Positions 1-8,083 of a DNA stretch of 64,000 nucleotides are shown piece by piece. Source of the stretch: Bifidobacterium magnum. Lineage in GTDB: Bacteria > Actinomycetota > Actinomycetes > Actinomycetales > Bifidobacteriaceae. The position numbers were made by a program, and so were the translations under genes. The stretch is from positions 62,001 to 126,000 of the forward strand of contig NZ_JGZB01000003.1 in NCBI RefSeq assembly GCF_000741255.1, written 5' to 3'. Each line of letters opens with the position of its first letter. The first letter of the stretch is position 1. Below the pieces are notes generated by a model, which was not told the origin of the DNA, ran no database searches, and was given only the letters and a program-made list of their open reading frames with translations.

Positions 1-2
1 AG

Positions 3-1976
3 GGCCATGACGGCCATACGCGAGCCATGCCTTCAGGTTCCTGGTCCCAGACGCGCCCCGATCCCTGGTCGGCGTTGGGCCGTGACGACTCGAACGACGA
101 TGACGCCACCGTGCTTGTGAACACGGCGACGGGTGAAATTGTAAATCCGTTCACAGGCCAGCATATTGAACAGGGCGCTCCGCTCCAGTCGCGTGAGCAG
201 CCCGTCCACACGCCGCCGGTTTCCACCGATTCCGCGAGCGCACTGCCCGCCGGCATGGTAAATGCCGGAAACTCGGCCGCCGCCGTACTGCAGAACATGA
301 GCCAGCAGGCCGGTCATGCCGCTTCCTCGGCCGTCGCCGCAAACGCTTCGGCAAATGCTTCCCCCGCCGCTGCACCGTCCCAAGCCATTCAGCCGGCCGC
401 TTCGGGCGCGCAACCGGCCGTTATCGACGAGTCCGCTCCGTACCAGCTTCCCGACCTGAACATGCTGGCGCATGGCAAGCCGCATGCGGCCCGCACCCCC
501 GCCAACGACAAAGTGATCCGTGCGCTGACAAGCACGTTCGAACAATTCAATGTGGACGCGAAAGTCGTCGGCTTCCTGCGCGGACCGTCCGTCACACAGT
601 ACGAAATCGAACTCGGCGCCGGCGTCAAAGTCGAAAAGATCACGAATCTGCAAAAGAACATCGCTTACGAAGTGGCGAGTCCTGACGTGCGCATCCTCTC
701 TCCGATCCCCGGAAAATCGGCGATCGGTATCGAAATTCAAAATGAGGACCGCGAAATGGTGCCGTTGGGCGACGTCTTGCGTTCCAAAGAGGCGCTGGAA
801 GACGACAATCCCATGCTTACGGGCGTCGGCAAGGATGTGGAGGGCAACTTCATTACCGCCGACCTTACGAAGATGCCGCATTTGCTGGTAGCCGGCGCCA
901 CCGGTTCCGGTAAGTCGAGCTTTATCAATTCGATGTTGACGTCGATCATCATGCGCGCGTCTCCTGAACAGGTGCGCATGATCATGGTCGATCCGAAACG
1001 CGTGGAATTGAGCGCGTACGCGGGTATTCCGCATTTGTTGACGCCGATTATTACCGATCCCAAGAAGGCCGCGCAGGCGCTGGAATGGGTGGTCAAGGAA
1101 ATGGAGGCCCGCTATTCGGACCTCGCGTTCTTCGGGTACCGCCACGTCAAGGATTTCAACGAGGCCGTGCGCGCGGGCAAAGTGCAGGTCCCTCCGGGAT
1201 CCAAGCGGAAGGTCGCGCCGTATCCGTACCTGCTCGTTGTGGTCGACGAGATGGCCGATCTTATGATGGTCGCCAAAAATGATGTGGAAAATTCGATTAT
1301 CCGCATCACGCAGCTGGCGCGAGCCGCGGGCATCCATCTGGTGCTCGCCACGCAGCGTCCGTCCGTGAAAGTGGTGACGGGCCTGATCAAGGCCAACATT
1401 CCGTCCAGACTCGCCTTCATGACGTCGTCGTCCACCGATTCGCGCGTTATTCTCGACTCGACGGGCGCGGAGACGCTGATCGGCCAAGGTGACGGATTGT
1501 TCCTGCCCATGGGATTGGCTCGTCCGATCCGTGTGCAGGGCGCATGGGTGAACGAATCGGAAATCCGCAAGGCCGTGGAGTTCGTGAGTGCGCAACGCAA
1601 GCCGCATTATCGTGAAGACATTGAACAGATGGCCAACGGCGCGGACAAGAAAGCGGATGCCGCGGAAGACATTGGCGGCGATATGGACGAGCTGCTGGAG
1701 GCGGCTAAGCTTGTTGTGGCCGGCCAGTTCGGTTCCACGTCCATGTTGCAGCGCAAGCTTCGCGTCGGATTTGCCAAGGCCGGACGCCTTATGGATCTGC
1801 TTGAATCGCGCGGTGTGGTGGGCCCGTCGGAAGGCTCCAAGGCGCGCGAAGTGCTGGTACGGCCCGAAGACCTCGACCAGGTGCTCGACTTCATCCAGGG
1901 TAAGACGAGCTCGCTGACGGGCGGGGCCGGCGCGGACGCTACGGAATCGGCGGATGTGACGGTTGCGCAAGGATAG
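3..1976 (+). CDS. ftsK: DNA translocase FtsK (C-terminal part, 5' end outside window)
   Basis: Hexameric ATP-driven DNA pump that clears chromosome termini through the closing septum. The reading frame is open to the left window edge, so the membrane-spanning N-terminus is missing; the ATG at 27 is internal. Visible in order: a Ser/Ala/Pro-rich linker (about 130 residues), the alpha/beta motor with Walker [10 protein letters not shown] (near nt 893) and Walker [11 protein letters not shown] (near nt 1240), then the winged-helix gamma domain (nt 1690-1880) ending in EVLVRPEDL, which in this family reads KOPS sequences. The TAG at 1974 is clear. The downstream pgsA-pncC-clgR order matches actinobacterial ftsK loci. 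Function is certain; only the true start is unknown. Confidence 0.95.
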   Translation, partial: GHDGHTRAMPSGSWSQTRPDPWSALGRDDSNDDDATVLVNTATGEIVNPFTGQHIEQGAPLQSREQPVHTPPVSTDSASALPAGMVNAGNSAAAVLQNMSQQAGHAASSAVAANASANASPAAAPSQAIQPAASGAQPAVIDESAPYQLPDLNMLAHGKPHAARTPANDKVIRALTSTFEQFNVDAKVVGFLRGPSVTQYEIELGAGVKVEKITNLQKNIAYEVASPDVRILSPIPGKSAIGIEIQNEDREMVPLGDVLRSKEALEDDNPMLTGVGKDVEGNFITADLTKMPHLLVAGATGSGKSSFINSMLTSIIMRASPEQVRMIMVDPKRVELSAYAGIPHLLTPIITDPKKAAQALEWVVKEMEARYSDLAFFGYRHVKDFNEAVRAGKVQVPPGSKRKVAPYPYLLVVVDEMADLMMVAKNDVENSIIRITQLARAAGIHLVLATQRPSVKVVTGLIKANIPSRLAFMTSSSTDSRVILDSTGAETLIGQGDGLFLPMGLARPIRVQGAWVNESEIRKAVEFVSAQRKPHYREDIEQMANGADKKADAAEDIGGDMDELLEAAKLVVAGQFGSTSMLQRKLRVGFAKAGRLMDLLESRGVVGPSEGSKAREVLVRPEDLDQVLDFIQGKTSSLTGGAGADATESADVTVAQG

Positions 1977-2102
1977 TGCCAACAAGTGGCGTTTGACATG
2001 TGATGGCATTACTATGGCAACCAACACCAGCATGAATTTGCTTATTTGTGAAGTCGCGGATAGGCGGGTTTGTGAAGCAACAAATGAAAGTGACGCACAA
2101 CA

Positions 2103-2753
2103 GTGAGCAATAACACAACAAAGCAGCGCTCGTCTTTGTGGGATGGATGGAATGCTCCGCCGAATCTCGTAACCTTCTCGCGCATTATTCTCGTGGTCGT
2201 CTTCCTGGGCCTGTACATCGCGGCGGGCCCGTGGGGATTCGGCAACCATGGCATGCGTCTGGCCGCGGCCATCATCTTCATCATTGCCGCGTCGACCGAT
2301 AAGATCGACGGCTGGATGGCGCGCAAATACAATCAGGTGACCGAACTTGGCAAGCTGATGGATCCGATCGCCGACAAGCTGCTCACGCTGGGCACCTTGA
2401 TTGTGGCGGCCTGCTTCAACGAGTTCGGCAATGTGATTCTGGGCTGGGTGGTCACAGGCCTGTTCATCCTTCGCGAGGTGGGCATCACCGTCATGCGTTT
2501 CTTCGTGATGGAACAGCCCAACGGCAAGGTTATCGCCGCATCCCAGGCGGGCAAGTACAAGACGCTCACGCAGTGCATCGGCCTGGGCATGCTGCTGGTG
2601 CCCGTGTGGTTCATTTCGGGCGCCAACGGTTCCGTATGGCTCAACGTGTATTTCGTGATCACCTACGCGCTGATCTACTTCTCGCTGATCCTGTGCCTGT
2701 ACTCGGGCTGGCAGTATCTGGCGAACACGTTCGGCCATCGCGACAAGCAGTGA
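2103..2753 (+). CDS. pgsA: CDP-diacylglycerol--glycerol-3-phosphate 3-phosphatidyltransferase
   Basis: Integral membrane enzyme making phosphatidylglycerol phosphate (or a related phospholipid) from a CDP-diacylglycerol donor. The 216-residue protein carries the complete CDP-alcohol phosphotransferase signature: DGWMAR, then eight residues later GKLMDPIAD, giving the four Asp that bind Mg2+ and substrate. About five or six hydrophobic helices surround it. The start is GTG at 2103; the upstream ribosome-binding site is weak. A TTGACA hexamer lies at 1993-1998 but has no well-spaced -10. In Mycobacterium the paralogue beside clgR is PgsA3, so the exact acceptor is uncertain. A terminator-like hairpin follows at 2821. 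Confidence 0.9.
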   Translation: MSNNTTKQRSSLWDGWNAPPNLVTFSRIILVVVFLGLYIAAGPWGFGNHGMRLAAAIIFIIAASTDKIDGWMARKYNQVTELGKLMDPIADKLLTLGTLIVAACFNEFGNVILGWVVTGLFILREVGITVMRFFVMEQPNGKVIAASQAGKYKTLTQCIGLGMLLVPVWFISGANGSVWLNVYFVITYALIYFSLILCLYSGWQYLANTFGHRDKQ

Positions 2754-2820
2754 TGCTGACCGCAATGGAATGAACTGACCAGTCGCGTACTGGATTATGT
2801 ACGTACTGAATTATGGCGGA

Positions 2821-2858
2821 CGCGCCGGTTGCATGAACAAGATGCGGCCGGCGCGTTT
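2821..2858 (+). terminator. Rho-independent terminator after pgsA
   Basis: A 14-bp stem (2821-2834 with 2842-2855, two G-T wobbles) has a 7-nt loop and is followed by only three T. It implies that pncC is at least partly transcribed from its own promoter. Confidence 0.55.
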
Positions 2859-2903
2859 CGCATATGGCACGCTGGATTGGTTGGCATTGGGAAAGGACAA
2901 ATT

Positions 2904-3509
2904 ATGGATACGCAACATGACGTATGCGACGGTGGCAAGGATGTGCGCGACGACGAGCTCGAGCATATGGAACGGCTCGATGCGGAGATCTCGGAGTTGG
3001 CTGCGCAAATATTGCGCTGGTGCGGCGAACGCGGACTCAAAATCGCGTGCGCCGAGTCTCTCACGGGAGGGCTGCTCGCCAACGCGTTCGTGAGCGTGCC
3101 GGGAGCCTCGTCCGTATTCCTCGGATCGGCCGTCACCTACGACATTCGCGCCAAGGCGTCAGTCTTACATGTCGATTCGGAACTTTTACGACGCGAGGGC
3201 GCCGTGGACCCGGAAGTGGCACGGCAGATGGCTCGGCGTACAGCTCAACTTTTTTGCCAATCGCAAGACGAGGGCAAAGTAATCGGATTGTCCACCACAG
3301 GGGTCGCAGGACCCGATCCGGACGGCGAAAAACCCGTAGGTTTGGTCTATTCGGGCGTGTCGTTACCGGAATTTTTTAAAAATTATGAGAGTTCCTTGGA
3401 ATATGTATTTAAGTTGGAATTACGCGGATCTCGGCAAATAATTAGACGGGAAACCGTCCGCTGTGTTTTGCAAAACCTGAGAGAACTCACAGGTTCTTCA
3501 CAGGAATAA
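2904..3509 (+). CDS. pncC: CinA C-terminal-type nicotinamide-nucleotide amidohydrolase
   Basis: Stand-alone CinA C-terminal domain (201 aa). Family members deamidate NMN to nicotinate mononucleotide in NAD recycling. The motifs ACAESLTGGLLA, SVPGASSVFLGSAVTYD and GVAGPDPDGEKPVGLVY are all present; in this family the Ser of the AESLTGG stretch is the catalytic nucleophile. An upstream in-frame ATG exists at 2829, but GAAAGGA at 2891-2897 lies correctly before the ATG at 2904 and the conserved fold starts later, so 2904 is chosen. The last 150 bp are noticeably AT-richer than the neighbours. It sits between pgsA and clgR as in many Actinobacteria. The older competence-protein name has no support here. 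Confidence 0.88.
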   Translation: MDTQHDVCDGGKDVRDDELEHMERLDAEISELAAQILRWCGERGLKIACAESLTGGLLANAFVSVPGASSVFLGSAVTYDIRAKASVLHVDSELLRREGAVDPEVARQMARRTAQLFCQSQDEGKVIGLSTTGVAGPDPDGEKPVGLVYSGVSLPEFFKNYESSLEYVFKLELRGSRQIIRRETVRCVLQNLRELTGSSQE

Positions 3510-3574
3510 TTTCTGTAGTAGTTCTGTAAGCAAAACGAGGTAGCCATTACGACTGGTTGAAATGAGGTAGCGAG

Positions 3575-4090
3575 ATGGCAACAATGATGGTTGGCGCACA
3601 GGTAGCCGAGATGAAGAAGATGGAAGCCGCGACGACGGTGCGTGCGGGAAGCGCCCGCATGCGCGAACTGACGCCGTCGCAGCGCAGGGCCGTGATGTTC
3701 GCACAGCAGCAGGTGCTGCGCGCTCGCGCCGCCAAGAAGGCCAAGGACGAACGTCAGGCCGCCCTCGCCCGCATGTGGCAGGAAGAGGACGCTGAGATCA
3801 CGCGTCCGCGTTCCGTGGTTCGCCATCACGAGATTCTCGGAGAGACCAAGGAAGTCTCCCTGCGTGAAGCCATCGGCCACGTACTGCGCGACCTGCGTAC
3901 GCGTGACCACAAGACGCTGCGCGAAGTAAGCGAGAAGGCCGGCGTGTCTCTCGGTTACCTCTCCGAAGTGGAGCGCGGCCAGAAGGAAGCCAGCTCCGAG
4001 CTGCTCGCTTCCATCTCTGAGGCTTTGGGCCTGAGCGCCTCGCAGATGCTGCGCATGGTTGCCGATTACCTCGATTCCGTAGGGGCCTGA
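3575..4090 (+). CDS. clgR: ClgR-like XRE-family transcriptional regulator
   Basis: A 171-residue protein with a basic, Ala/Arg-rich N-terminal half and a C-terminal helix-turn-helix ([20 protein letters not shown]) typical of ClgR. In other Actinobacteria ClgR activates clpP, clpC and stress genes and is itself degraded by Clp. The C-terminal hydrophobic end ([14 protein letters not shown]) fits a protease-recognised tail, but this is inference. Start ATG 3575 is preceded by GAGGTAG at 3564-3570. The N-terminal extension before the HTH (about 95 residues) is longer than in mycobacterial ClgR, and this part resembles nothing I know. The pgsA-pncC-clgR-recA neighbourhood supports the assignment. 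A strong terminator follows. Confidence 0.82.
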   Translation: MATMMVGAQVAEMKKMEAATTVRAGSARMRELTPSQRRAVMFAQQQVLRARAAKKAKDERQAALARMWQEEDAEITRPRSVVRHHEILGETKEVSLREAIGHVLRDLRTRDHKTLREVSEKAGVSLGYLSEVERGQKEASSELLASISEALGLSASQMLRMVADYLDSVGA

Positions 4091-4173
4091 GTCGGAGATT
4101 GCCTGTAAACGTGCGCAGGCACAGCAATAGGGGATCTGTGTCTAGCGGCACGATGTGAATAAACCTCGTTGAT

Positions 4174-4205
4174 AACCCGCCGGTTTTCCAACCGGCGGGT
4201 TTTTC
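4174..4205 (+). terminator. Rho-independent terminator after clgR
   Basis: A perfect 12-bp GC-rich stem (4174-4185 with 4190-4201) has a TTCC loop and a T-run at 4200-4204. It separates clgR from the DUF3046 gene and shows that an open frame starting at 4169 cannot be the real DUF3046 start. Confidence 0.93.
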
Positions 4206-4234
4206 TGTTGGTGCGCATGCGGTATGCTCGGAGC

Positions 4235-4474
4235 ATGCGTGAACGTGAGTTTTGGGAATTGTTGGAAGAAGTGTTCGGCCGCGGATATGGCCGGTCGCTG
4301 GCGCGTGACCAGCGGTTGGTGAAGCTGGACAGCCGTACGGTTCTCGAGGCGTTGCACGATGGCGAAGAGCCGCGAACCGTATGGAATGTGTTGTGCGATC
4401 AAATGGAAATCCCTGATTCCCAACGGTGGGGAAAGGATCATGCGGCGCCGCCGCTGCCTGTCGATTTTTCGTAA
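4235..4474 (+). CDS. DUF3046 family protein
   Basis: A 79-residue protein of unknown function that is conserved next to recA in Actinobacteria (the M. tuberculosis Rv2738c position). It begins MREREFWELLEEVFG and contains the family pattern of Asp/Gly then VWNVLCDQMEIPDSQRWG near the C-terminus. The longer open frame runs back into the clgR terminator, so ATG 4235 is preferred. TATGCT at 4223-4228 lies six nucleotides before this ATG, so the mRNA is probably leaderless; GGAG at 4230 is too close to act as a normal ribosome-binding site. The codons end 30 bp before the recA regulatory region. Role unknown; possible link to recombination only by location. Confidence 0.78.
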   Translation: MREREFWELLEEVFGRGYGRSLARDQRLVKLDSRTVLEALHDGEEPRTVWNVLCDQMEIPDSQRWGKDHAAPPLPVDFS

Positions 4475-4504
4475 TGGCCGACACGCCTTGTTCTTATGGA
4501 GATT

Positions 4505-4518
4505 CGAACAAGTGTTCG
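4505..4518 (+). promoter_or_regulatory. LexA (SOS) box upstream of recA
   Basis: The 14-bp palindrome CGAACAAGTGTTCG matches the Gram-positive/actinobacterial LexA operator GAAC-N4-GTTC exactly. It overlaps the probable -35 region of a promoter whose -10 is TATACT at 4529-4534, so LexA binding would block recA-recX transcription until DNA damage. Confidence 0.88.
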
Positions 4519-4528
4519 CATTTTCTGA

Positions 4529-4534
4529 TATACT
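4529..4534 (+). promoter_or_regulatory. recA promoter -10 element
   Basis: TATACT lies just downstream of the SOS box. The -35 is poor and coincides with the LexA site. The resulting leader of about 140 nt shows nothing obvious except the AAGGAG before the recA ATG. Confidence 0.6.
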
Positions 4535-4677
4535 TGACCTATTGAAGCAGTACCCGGCTGCCTCATGTGGATAACCGCGTGCGCTATGCACAACGCGGCG
4601 CATGAGCTTGGCAGCGTGGAGGAATTGCATTAGCGTACTTGCTTAGTGATGCCGTCACTAATAAATAAGGAGCAACT

Positions 4678-5778
4678 ATGGCGCATAAGAATGAAGAAGC
4701 GGCCGAAAGGCCCGGTATCGATCCGCGTCGCGAAGCCGCTTTGGAAACTGCGTTGAAGCAAGTGGAGAAGAGCTTCGGCAAGGGCTCGGCCATGAGGCTT
4801 GGAGACAAGCCGGAACAGAACGTGGAAGTGATTCCCACGGGTTCCTTGGCCCTTGACATGGCATTGGGCATTGGTGGCCTGCCGCGCGGCCGTGTCGTGG
4901 AAATTTATGGCCCCGAATCCTCGGGCAAGACCACGCTGGCGTTGCATGTGGTGGCGAACGCGCAGAAGAAAGGTGGCGTGGCCGCATTCATCGATGCCGA
5001 ACACGCATTGGATCCCGTCTATGCGCGCCATTTGGGCGTAGATACGGATTCCCTGATCGTTTCCCAGCCGGACAATGGCGAGCAGGCGTTGGAAATCGCC
5101 GACATGCTGATCCGCTCGGGAGCCCTTGACGTTATTGTTATCGATTCCGTGGCGGCGCTGGTGCCGAAGGCGGAAATCGAAGGCGACATGGGAGACAACC
5201 ATGTGGGCTTGCAGGCCAGGCTTATGAGCCAGGCGCTGCGCAAGATGACGGGCGCATTGGCGCAGGCCAACACCACGGCGATTTTCATCAACCAGCTGCG
5301 CGAAAAGATCGGCGTGTTCTTCGGCAACCCTGAAACCACTACGGGTGGCAAGGCGTTGAAGTTCTACTCGTCCGTGCGCTTGGACATTCGCCGCACGCAG
5401 ACGCTGAAGAATGGCGACGAGGCTGTGGGCAACCGCACGAAGGTCAAGATTGTCAAGAACAAGATGGCCCCACCGTTTAAGATTGCCGAATTCGACGTGC
5501 TGTATGGCGAAGGCATTTCGAAGGAAGGCTCCATTATCGACATGGCGCTTGAAGCCGGCGTGGTCAAGAAGTCCGGCTCGTGGTTCACCTATGAAGGCGA
5601 CCAGCTCGGGCAAGGCCGCGAGAACGTGCGCAAGTTCCTCAAGGACAATCCGGAGCTCGCCGAGGAAATCGAACACAAGGTGCATGTGGTCTTCGGTCTG
5701 GCTCCCGCCGACGAATACGCGGTAGGGGAGGGCGAGAACGCCGACTCCGCGGATGCGGCTGGTGAGGACGCCCAGTGA
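4678..5778 (+). CDS. recA: Recombinase RecA
   Basis: ATP-dependent strand-exchange protein and LexA co-protease for homologous recombination and SOS induction. The 366 residues contain Walker [10 protein letters not shown] (78-86), Walker [11 protein letters not shown], the L2-loop region [16 protein letters not shown], and an acidic C-terminal tail rich in Glu/Asp/Ala. AAGGAG at 4668-4673 is well spaced to ATG 4678. There is no intein. An SOS box lies at 4505. The stop TGA (5776-5778) overlaps the GTG start of recX, so the two are translationally coupled. Confidence 0.98.
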   Translation: MAHKNEEAAERPGIDPRREAALETALKQVEKSFGKGSAMRLGDKPEQNVEVIPTGSLALDMALGIGGLPRGRVVEIYGPESSGKTTLALHVVANAQKKGGVAAFIDAEHALDPVYARHLGVDTDSLIVSQPDNGEQALEIADMLIRSGALDVIVIDSVAALVPKAEIEGDMGDNHVGLQARLMSQALRKMTGALAQANTTAIFINQLREKIGVFFGNPETTTGGKALKFYSSVRLDIRRTQTLKNGDEAVGNRTKVKIVKNKMAPPFKIAEFDVLYGEGISKEGSIIDMALEAGVVKKSGSWFTYEGDQLGQGRENVRKFLKDNPELAEEIEHKVHVVFGLAPADEYAVGEGENADSADAAGEDAQ

Positions 5779-6524
5779 TCTCTGCGGAAGAGTTTTTGCG
5801 CAACCGCGCGAACATGCCGGGCGTCTCCTCTGATAAACGGGAGCGCCCGACACCCGGCCCGGGGCTTGGTCCGCGTCTGTTCCACCAAGCCGAGCCGGCC
5901 ATGGCGCCGGAACCTTATGGAAGCGTGGAAGAATCGAATCAGGCTGCGGATCAACGCGCGGATTGCGATGATCCGTCGGATCCATTTGACCATGATGGTT
6001 CAGGCCGTGGTGCGCGTTCGCGCAGGGGAGCGTTCCGTGTGGCCCAGGCTGGGGATCCGTCCGACGCCGAAGCGTGCAAGGAGGCGGCGTTGCGCTTATT
6101 GGACGCTGCCGCACGCCCCACAGGCGCTTTGCGTATAAAACTGGCCGACCGTGGATACGACCCGCAAGTGATCGAAGCTACGATCGATCGCCTGGTGTAT
6201 TTGCAGCTCGTGGACGATGAAGACTATGCGCGCCAAGCGGTGGACTATTGCGTGCGCCGCAATATGGGCGAATACGGTGTGATACGCGAGCTCGAACGCA
6301 AAGGCGTGGACCAATCCCTTGCGCGCCGTATAGCGCATGAGGCCGCGCAGCAGGGTGTGTTCGTGGACGCGCTGTGGCAGTTGGGCCGGGCCGTAGCCCG
6401 TAAAACGCAAGGTCTGGATCTTCAAGTGCGCCGTCGACGCTTCTGGTCCACAGCCGGAAGAAAGGGCCATAATCCGCAGTCAATTCGCGAAGTAAGCGAG
6501 GAATTGTTTACTGACAGCGATTGA
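5775..6524 (+). CDS. recX: Regulatory protein RecX
   Basis: Modulator of RecA filaments, coupled to recA by a 4-nt GTGA overlap. The RecX fold of three-helix repeats starts about residue 95 ([20 protein letters not shown], then [18 protein letters not shown] and [18 protein letters not shown]) and runs to the end. The first 90 or so residues are Pro/Asp/Gly-rich and look disordered. They make this RecX (249 aa) longer than the usual 150-200 aa; a shorter internal start is possible, but no better ribosome-binding site is evident. No terminator T-run is visible immediately downstream. Confidence 0.9.
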   Translation: MISAEEFLRNRANMPGVSSDKRERPTPGPGLGPRLFHQAEPAMAPEPYGSVEESNQAADQRADCDDPSDPFDHDGSGRGARSRRGAFRVAQAGDPSDAEACKEAALRLLDAAARPTGALRIKLADRGYDPQVIEATIDRLVYLQLVDDEDYARQAVDYCVRRNMGEYGVIRELERKGVDQSLARRIAHEAAQQGVFVDALWQLGRAVARKTQGLDLQVRRRRFWSTAGRKGHNPQSIREVSEELFTDSD

Positions 6525-6651
6525 GCCGCCCGCAGCGTAATCGGCCATAGCGTAAAAATTCGGCTCATTACTAAGTCTCAATGCGCGGAAAACGTGTGCT
6601 GAAAATATAAAAACACTTGCCACGGGACTCGGGGAATGTAAGGAAAAGAGA

Positions 6652-7013
6652 ATGTTGAGATCCCTTATACCCCGGGTTCTGTCGCATTGTTGCCAATGCG
6701 GATGGCCATCCATCTCGACTCAACGTTGCCGCTGAGCTCTAGCAGCCTACCCGAAGGCATATGGGCGAGCAGCCCTGCCTTCTACTTGGCTTTGCTCCCG
6801 ATGAGGCTTGCCATGCGAACGCCGTCACCAGCATTCCGGTGGTCTCTTACACCGCCGTTTCACCCTTACCCGCACACGAGGCGCAGGCGGTCTGTTCTCT
6901 GTTGCGCTATCTCTCAGGTCGCCCTGGGCGGACGTTATCCGCCATCGTGCTCTATGGAGCCCGGAAGTTCCTCATTTCCCTAGGGAAACGCGGCCATCAA
7001 GGGATCTCAACCG
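6652..7013 (-). ncRNA. rnpB: RNase P RNA (bacterial type A)
   Basis: Catalytic RNA that trims the 5' leader of pre-tRNAs. On the minus strand the universal 5' core GAGGAACTTCCGGGCTCC is at 6973-6956, and the 3' core ACAGAACCCGG is at 6682-6672. The terminal P1 helix pairs 6999-7011 with 6654-6666 (13 perfect base pairs), which fixes the ends to within a few bases. The P10/P11-like stretch GGTAAGGGTGAAACGG also lies in order. Length of about 360 nt fits type A. It is antisense to recX and hpf and accounts for nearly all of the recX-hpf gap. Its own promoter, right of 7015, is not clear. T-rich sequence after 6652 on the minus strand may aid termination. Confidence 0.93.
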
Positions 7014-7094
7014 TTCCAGTTTAGCAGCCGTCCGGACAAGATATGGATAAAATGCAAAGAATTGTCCTTTATGCTCACGAAATAGGAATTTCGC

Positions 7095-7121
7095 TTGTAA
7101 TAATTAGCACATCAGTACAAT
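7095..7121 (+). promoter_or_regulatory. Possible hpf promoter
   Basis: TTGTAA (7095-7100) and TACAAT (7116-7121) are separated by 15 nt, a short spacer. The TACAAT is a good -10 and would give a leader of about 65 nt before hpf. Confidence 0.4.
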
Positions 7122-7195
7122 GAAGGTACCGCGCAGCGAATAGTTGCACGGTCAGTTACATAGCGGCTTCGCCGCTTGAGTATAGGGAGGTCCAC

Positions 7196-7870
7196 ATGGA
7201 AATCGTCATCACCGGACGTCATACGCAGATCAAGCAAAAGTTCCGTGACGTTGTTGAAAGCAAGATGAATCGTGTGACCGCTATTGCCCCGGATACGCAG
7301 CGTATTCAGATCGTTGTGTCCCATGAAGGCAACCCGCGCCTGGCGGATACCGCACAGCGCGTGGAAATCACTGTGATCGCGGGCAGCACCGTGATCCGCG
7401 CAGAAGCCTCGAGCGCGGATATGTACACGGCTCTGGATCTGGCACTGGACAAGCTGACCCTCCGCCTGCGTCGCGCTCGCGATCGTCGCAAGGATCACCG
7501 CAAGGGTTACACTCCGCTCCCCGTTGATGAGGGCCCAGTGACGCCGGCAGTCGACGTGGCGGAAGAAGTGGAAGATTCGACGATGGACAGCCCGCAGGCT
7601 GCTGTCGCTTCCGAACTCGCTCCGGGTGAGTCCGTTGAGGTTCAGGTAGGCGATACGCCGATCGTCATCCGTCGCAAGCTGCACATCGCCGAGCCGATGA
7701 GCATCGACGAGGCTCTGTATGAGATGGAGCTGATCGGACACGACTTCTTCCTGTTCGTCAACAAGGAAACGAACCGTCCGTCCGTGGTGTACCACCGTCA
7801 TGGTTGGAGCTACGGCGTGTTCGAGATCGATACGCCAGAAAACGTGAAGGATCTGGAGAAGAAGGACTGA
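7196..7870 (+). CDS. hpf: Long-form ribosome hibernation promoting factor
   Basis: Cytoplasmic ribosome-silencing factor. The N-terminal S30AE domain (residues 1-100, starting MEIVITGRHTQIKQKFRDVV) occupies the decoding site. The C-terminal domain (about 165-224, with MELIGHDFFLFVNKETN and VVYHRHGWSYGVFE) dimerises to join two 70S ribosomes into 100S particles. At 224 aa this is the long form of Actinobacteria and Firmicutes, joined by an acidic linker. GGGAGG is well placed before ATG 7196. The location directly upstream of secA is conserved in high-GC Gram-positives. A strong terminator follows. Confidence 0.95.
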   Translation: MEIVITGRHTQIKQKFRDVVESKMNRVTAIAPDTQRIQIVVSHEGNPRLADTAQRVEITVIAGSTVIRAEASSADMYTALDLALDKLTLRLRRARDRRKDHRKGYTPLPVDEGPVTPAVDVAEEVEDSTMDSPQAAVASELAPGESVEVQVGDTPIVIRRKLHIAEPMSIDEALYEMELIGHDFFLFVNKETNRPSVVYHRHGWSYGVFEIDTPENVKDLEKKD

Positions 7871-7908
7871 GTCGTCCTTCCCCCTATAGATACGCGTTTC
7901 TATAGATT

Positions 7909-7941
7909 AAGGGCCGGTGCGGTGTGCGCCGGCCCTTTTTT
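7909..7941 (+). terminator. Rho-independent terminator after hpf
   Basis: A 12-bp stem (7909-7920 with 7926-7937, one G-T wobble) has a five-base loop and a six-T tail. It separates hpf from secA. Confidence 0.93.
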
Positions 7942-8083
7942 ATGCACGATGTCGGGATTCGTGAAACTATATTGAAGAATCGTATAAAAATTGCGTAATT
8001 TGGTCGAAAAATAAAATGAAACCGTACCGAATTCGCTATGCTCGATACTAGATTTTCAGCCAAACGACACTAAGGAAGTGACC

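Noticed and set aside
33-2765. A 910-codon minus-strand open frame opposite ftsK and pgsA
   Set aside because: It spans two well-identified plus-strand genes and their spacer, has Arg/His-rich shadow composition and no domain. Such antisense frames are expected in high-GC DNA.
4169-4234. A longer N-terminus for the DUF3046 protein from ATG 4169
   Set aside because: The first codons lie inside the clgR terminator hairpin, and the conserved family start is at 4235.
6687-7050. Short plus-strand reading frames between recX and hpf
   Set aside because: The stretch is the RNase P RNA gene on the minus strand; conserved RNA cores and the P1 helix account for it.
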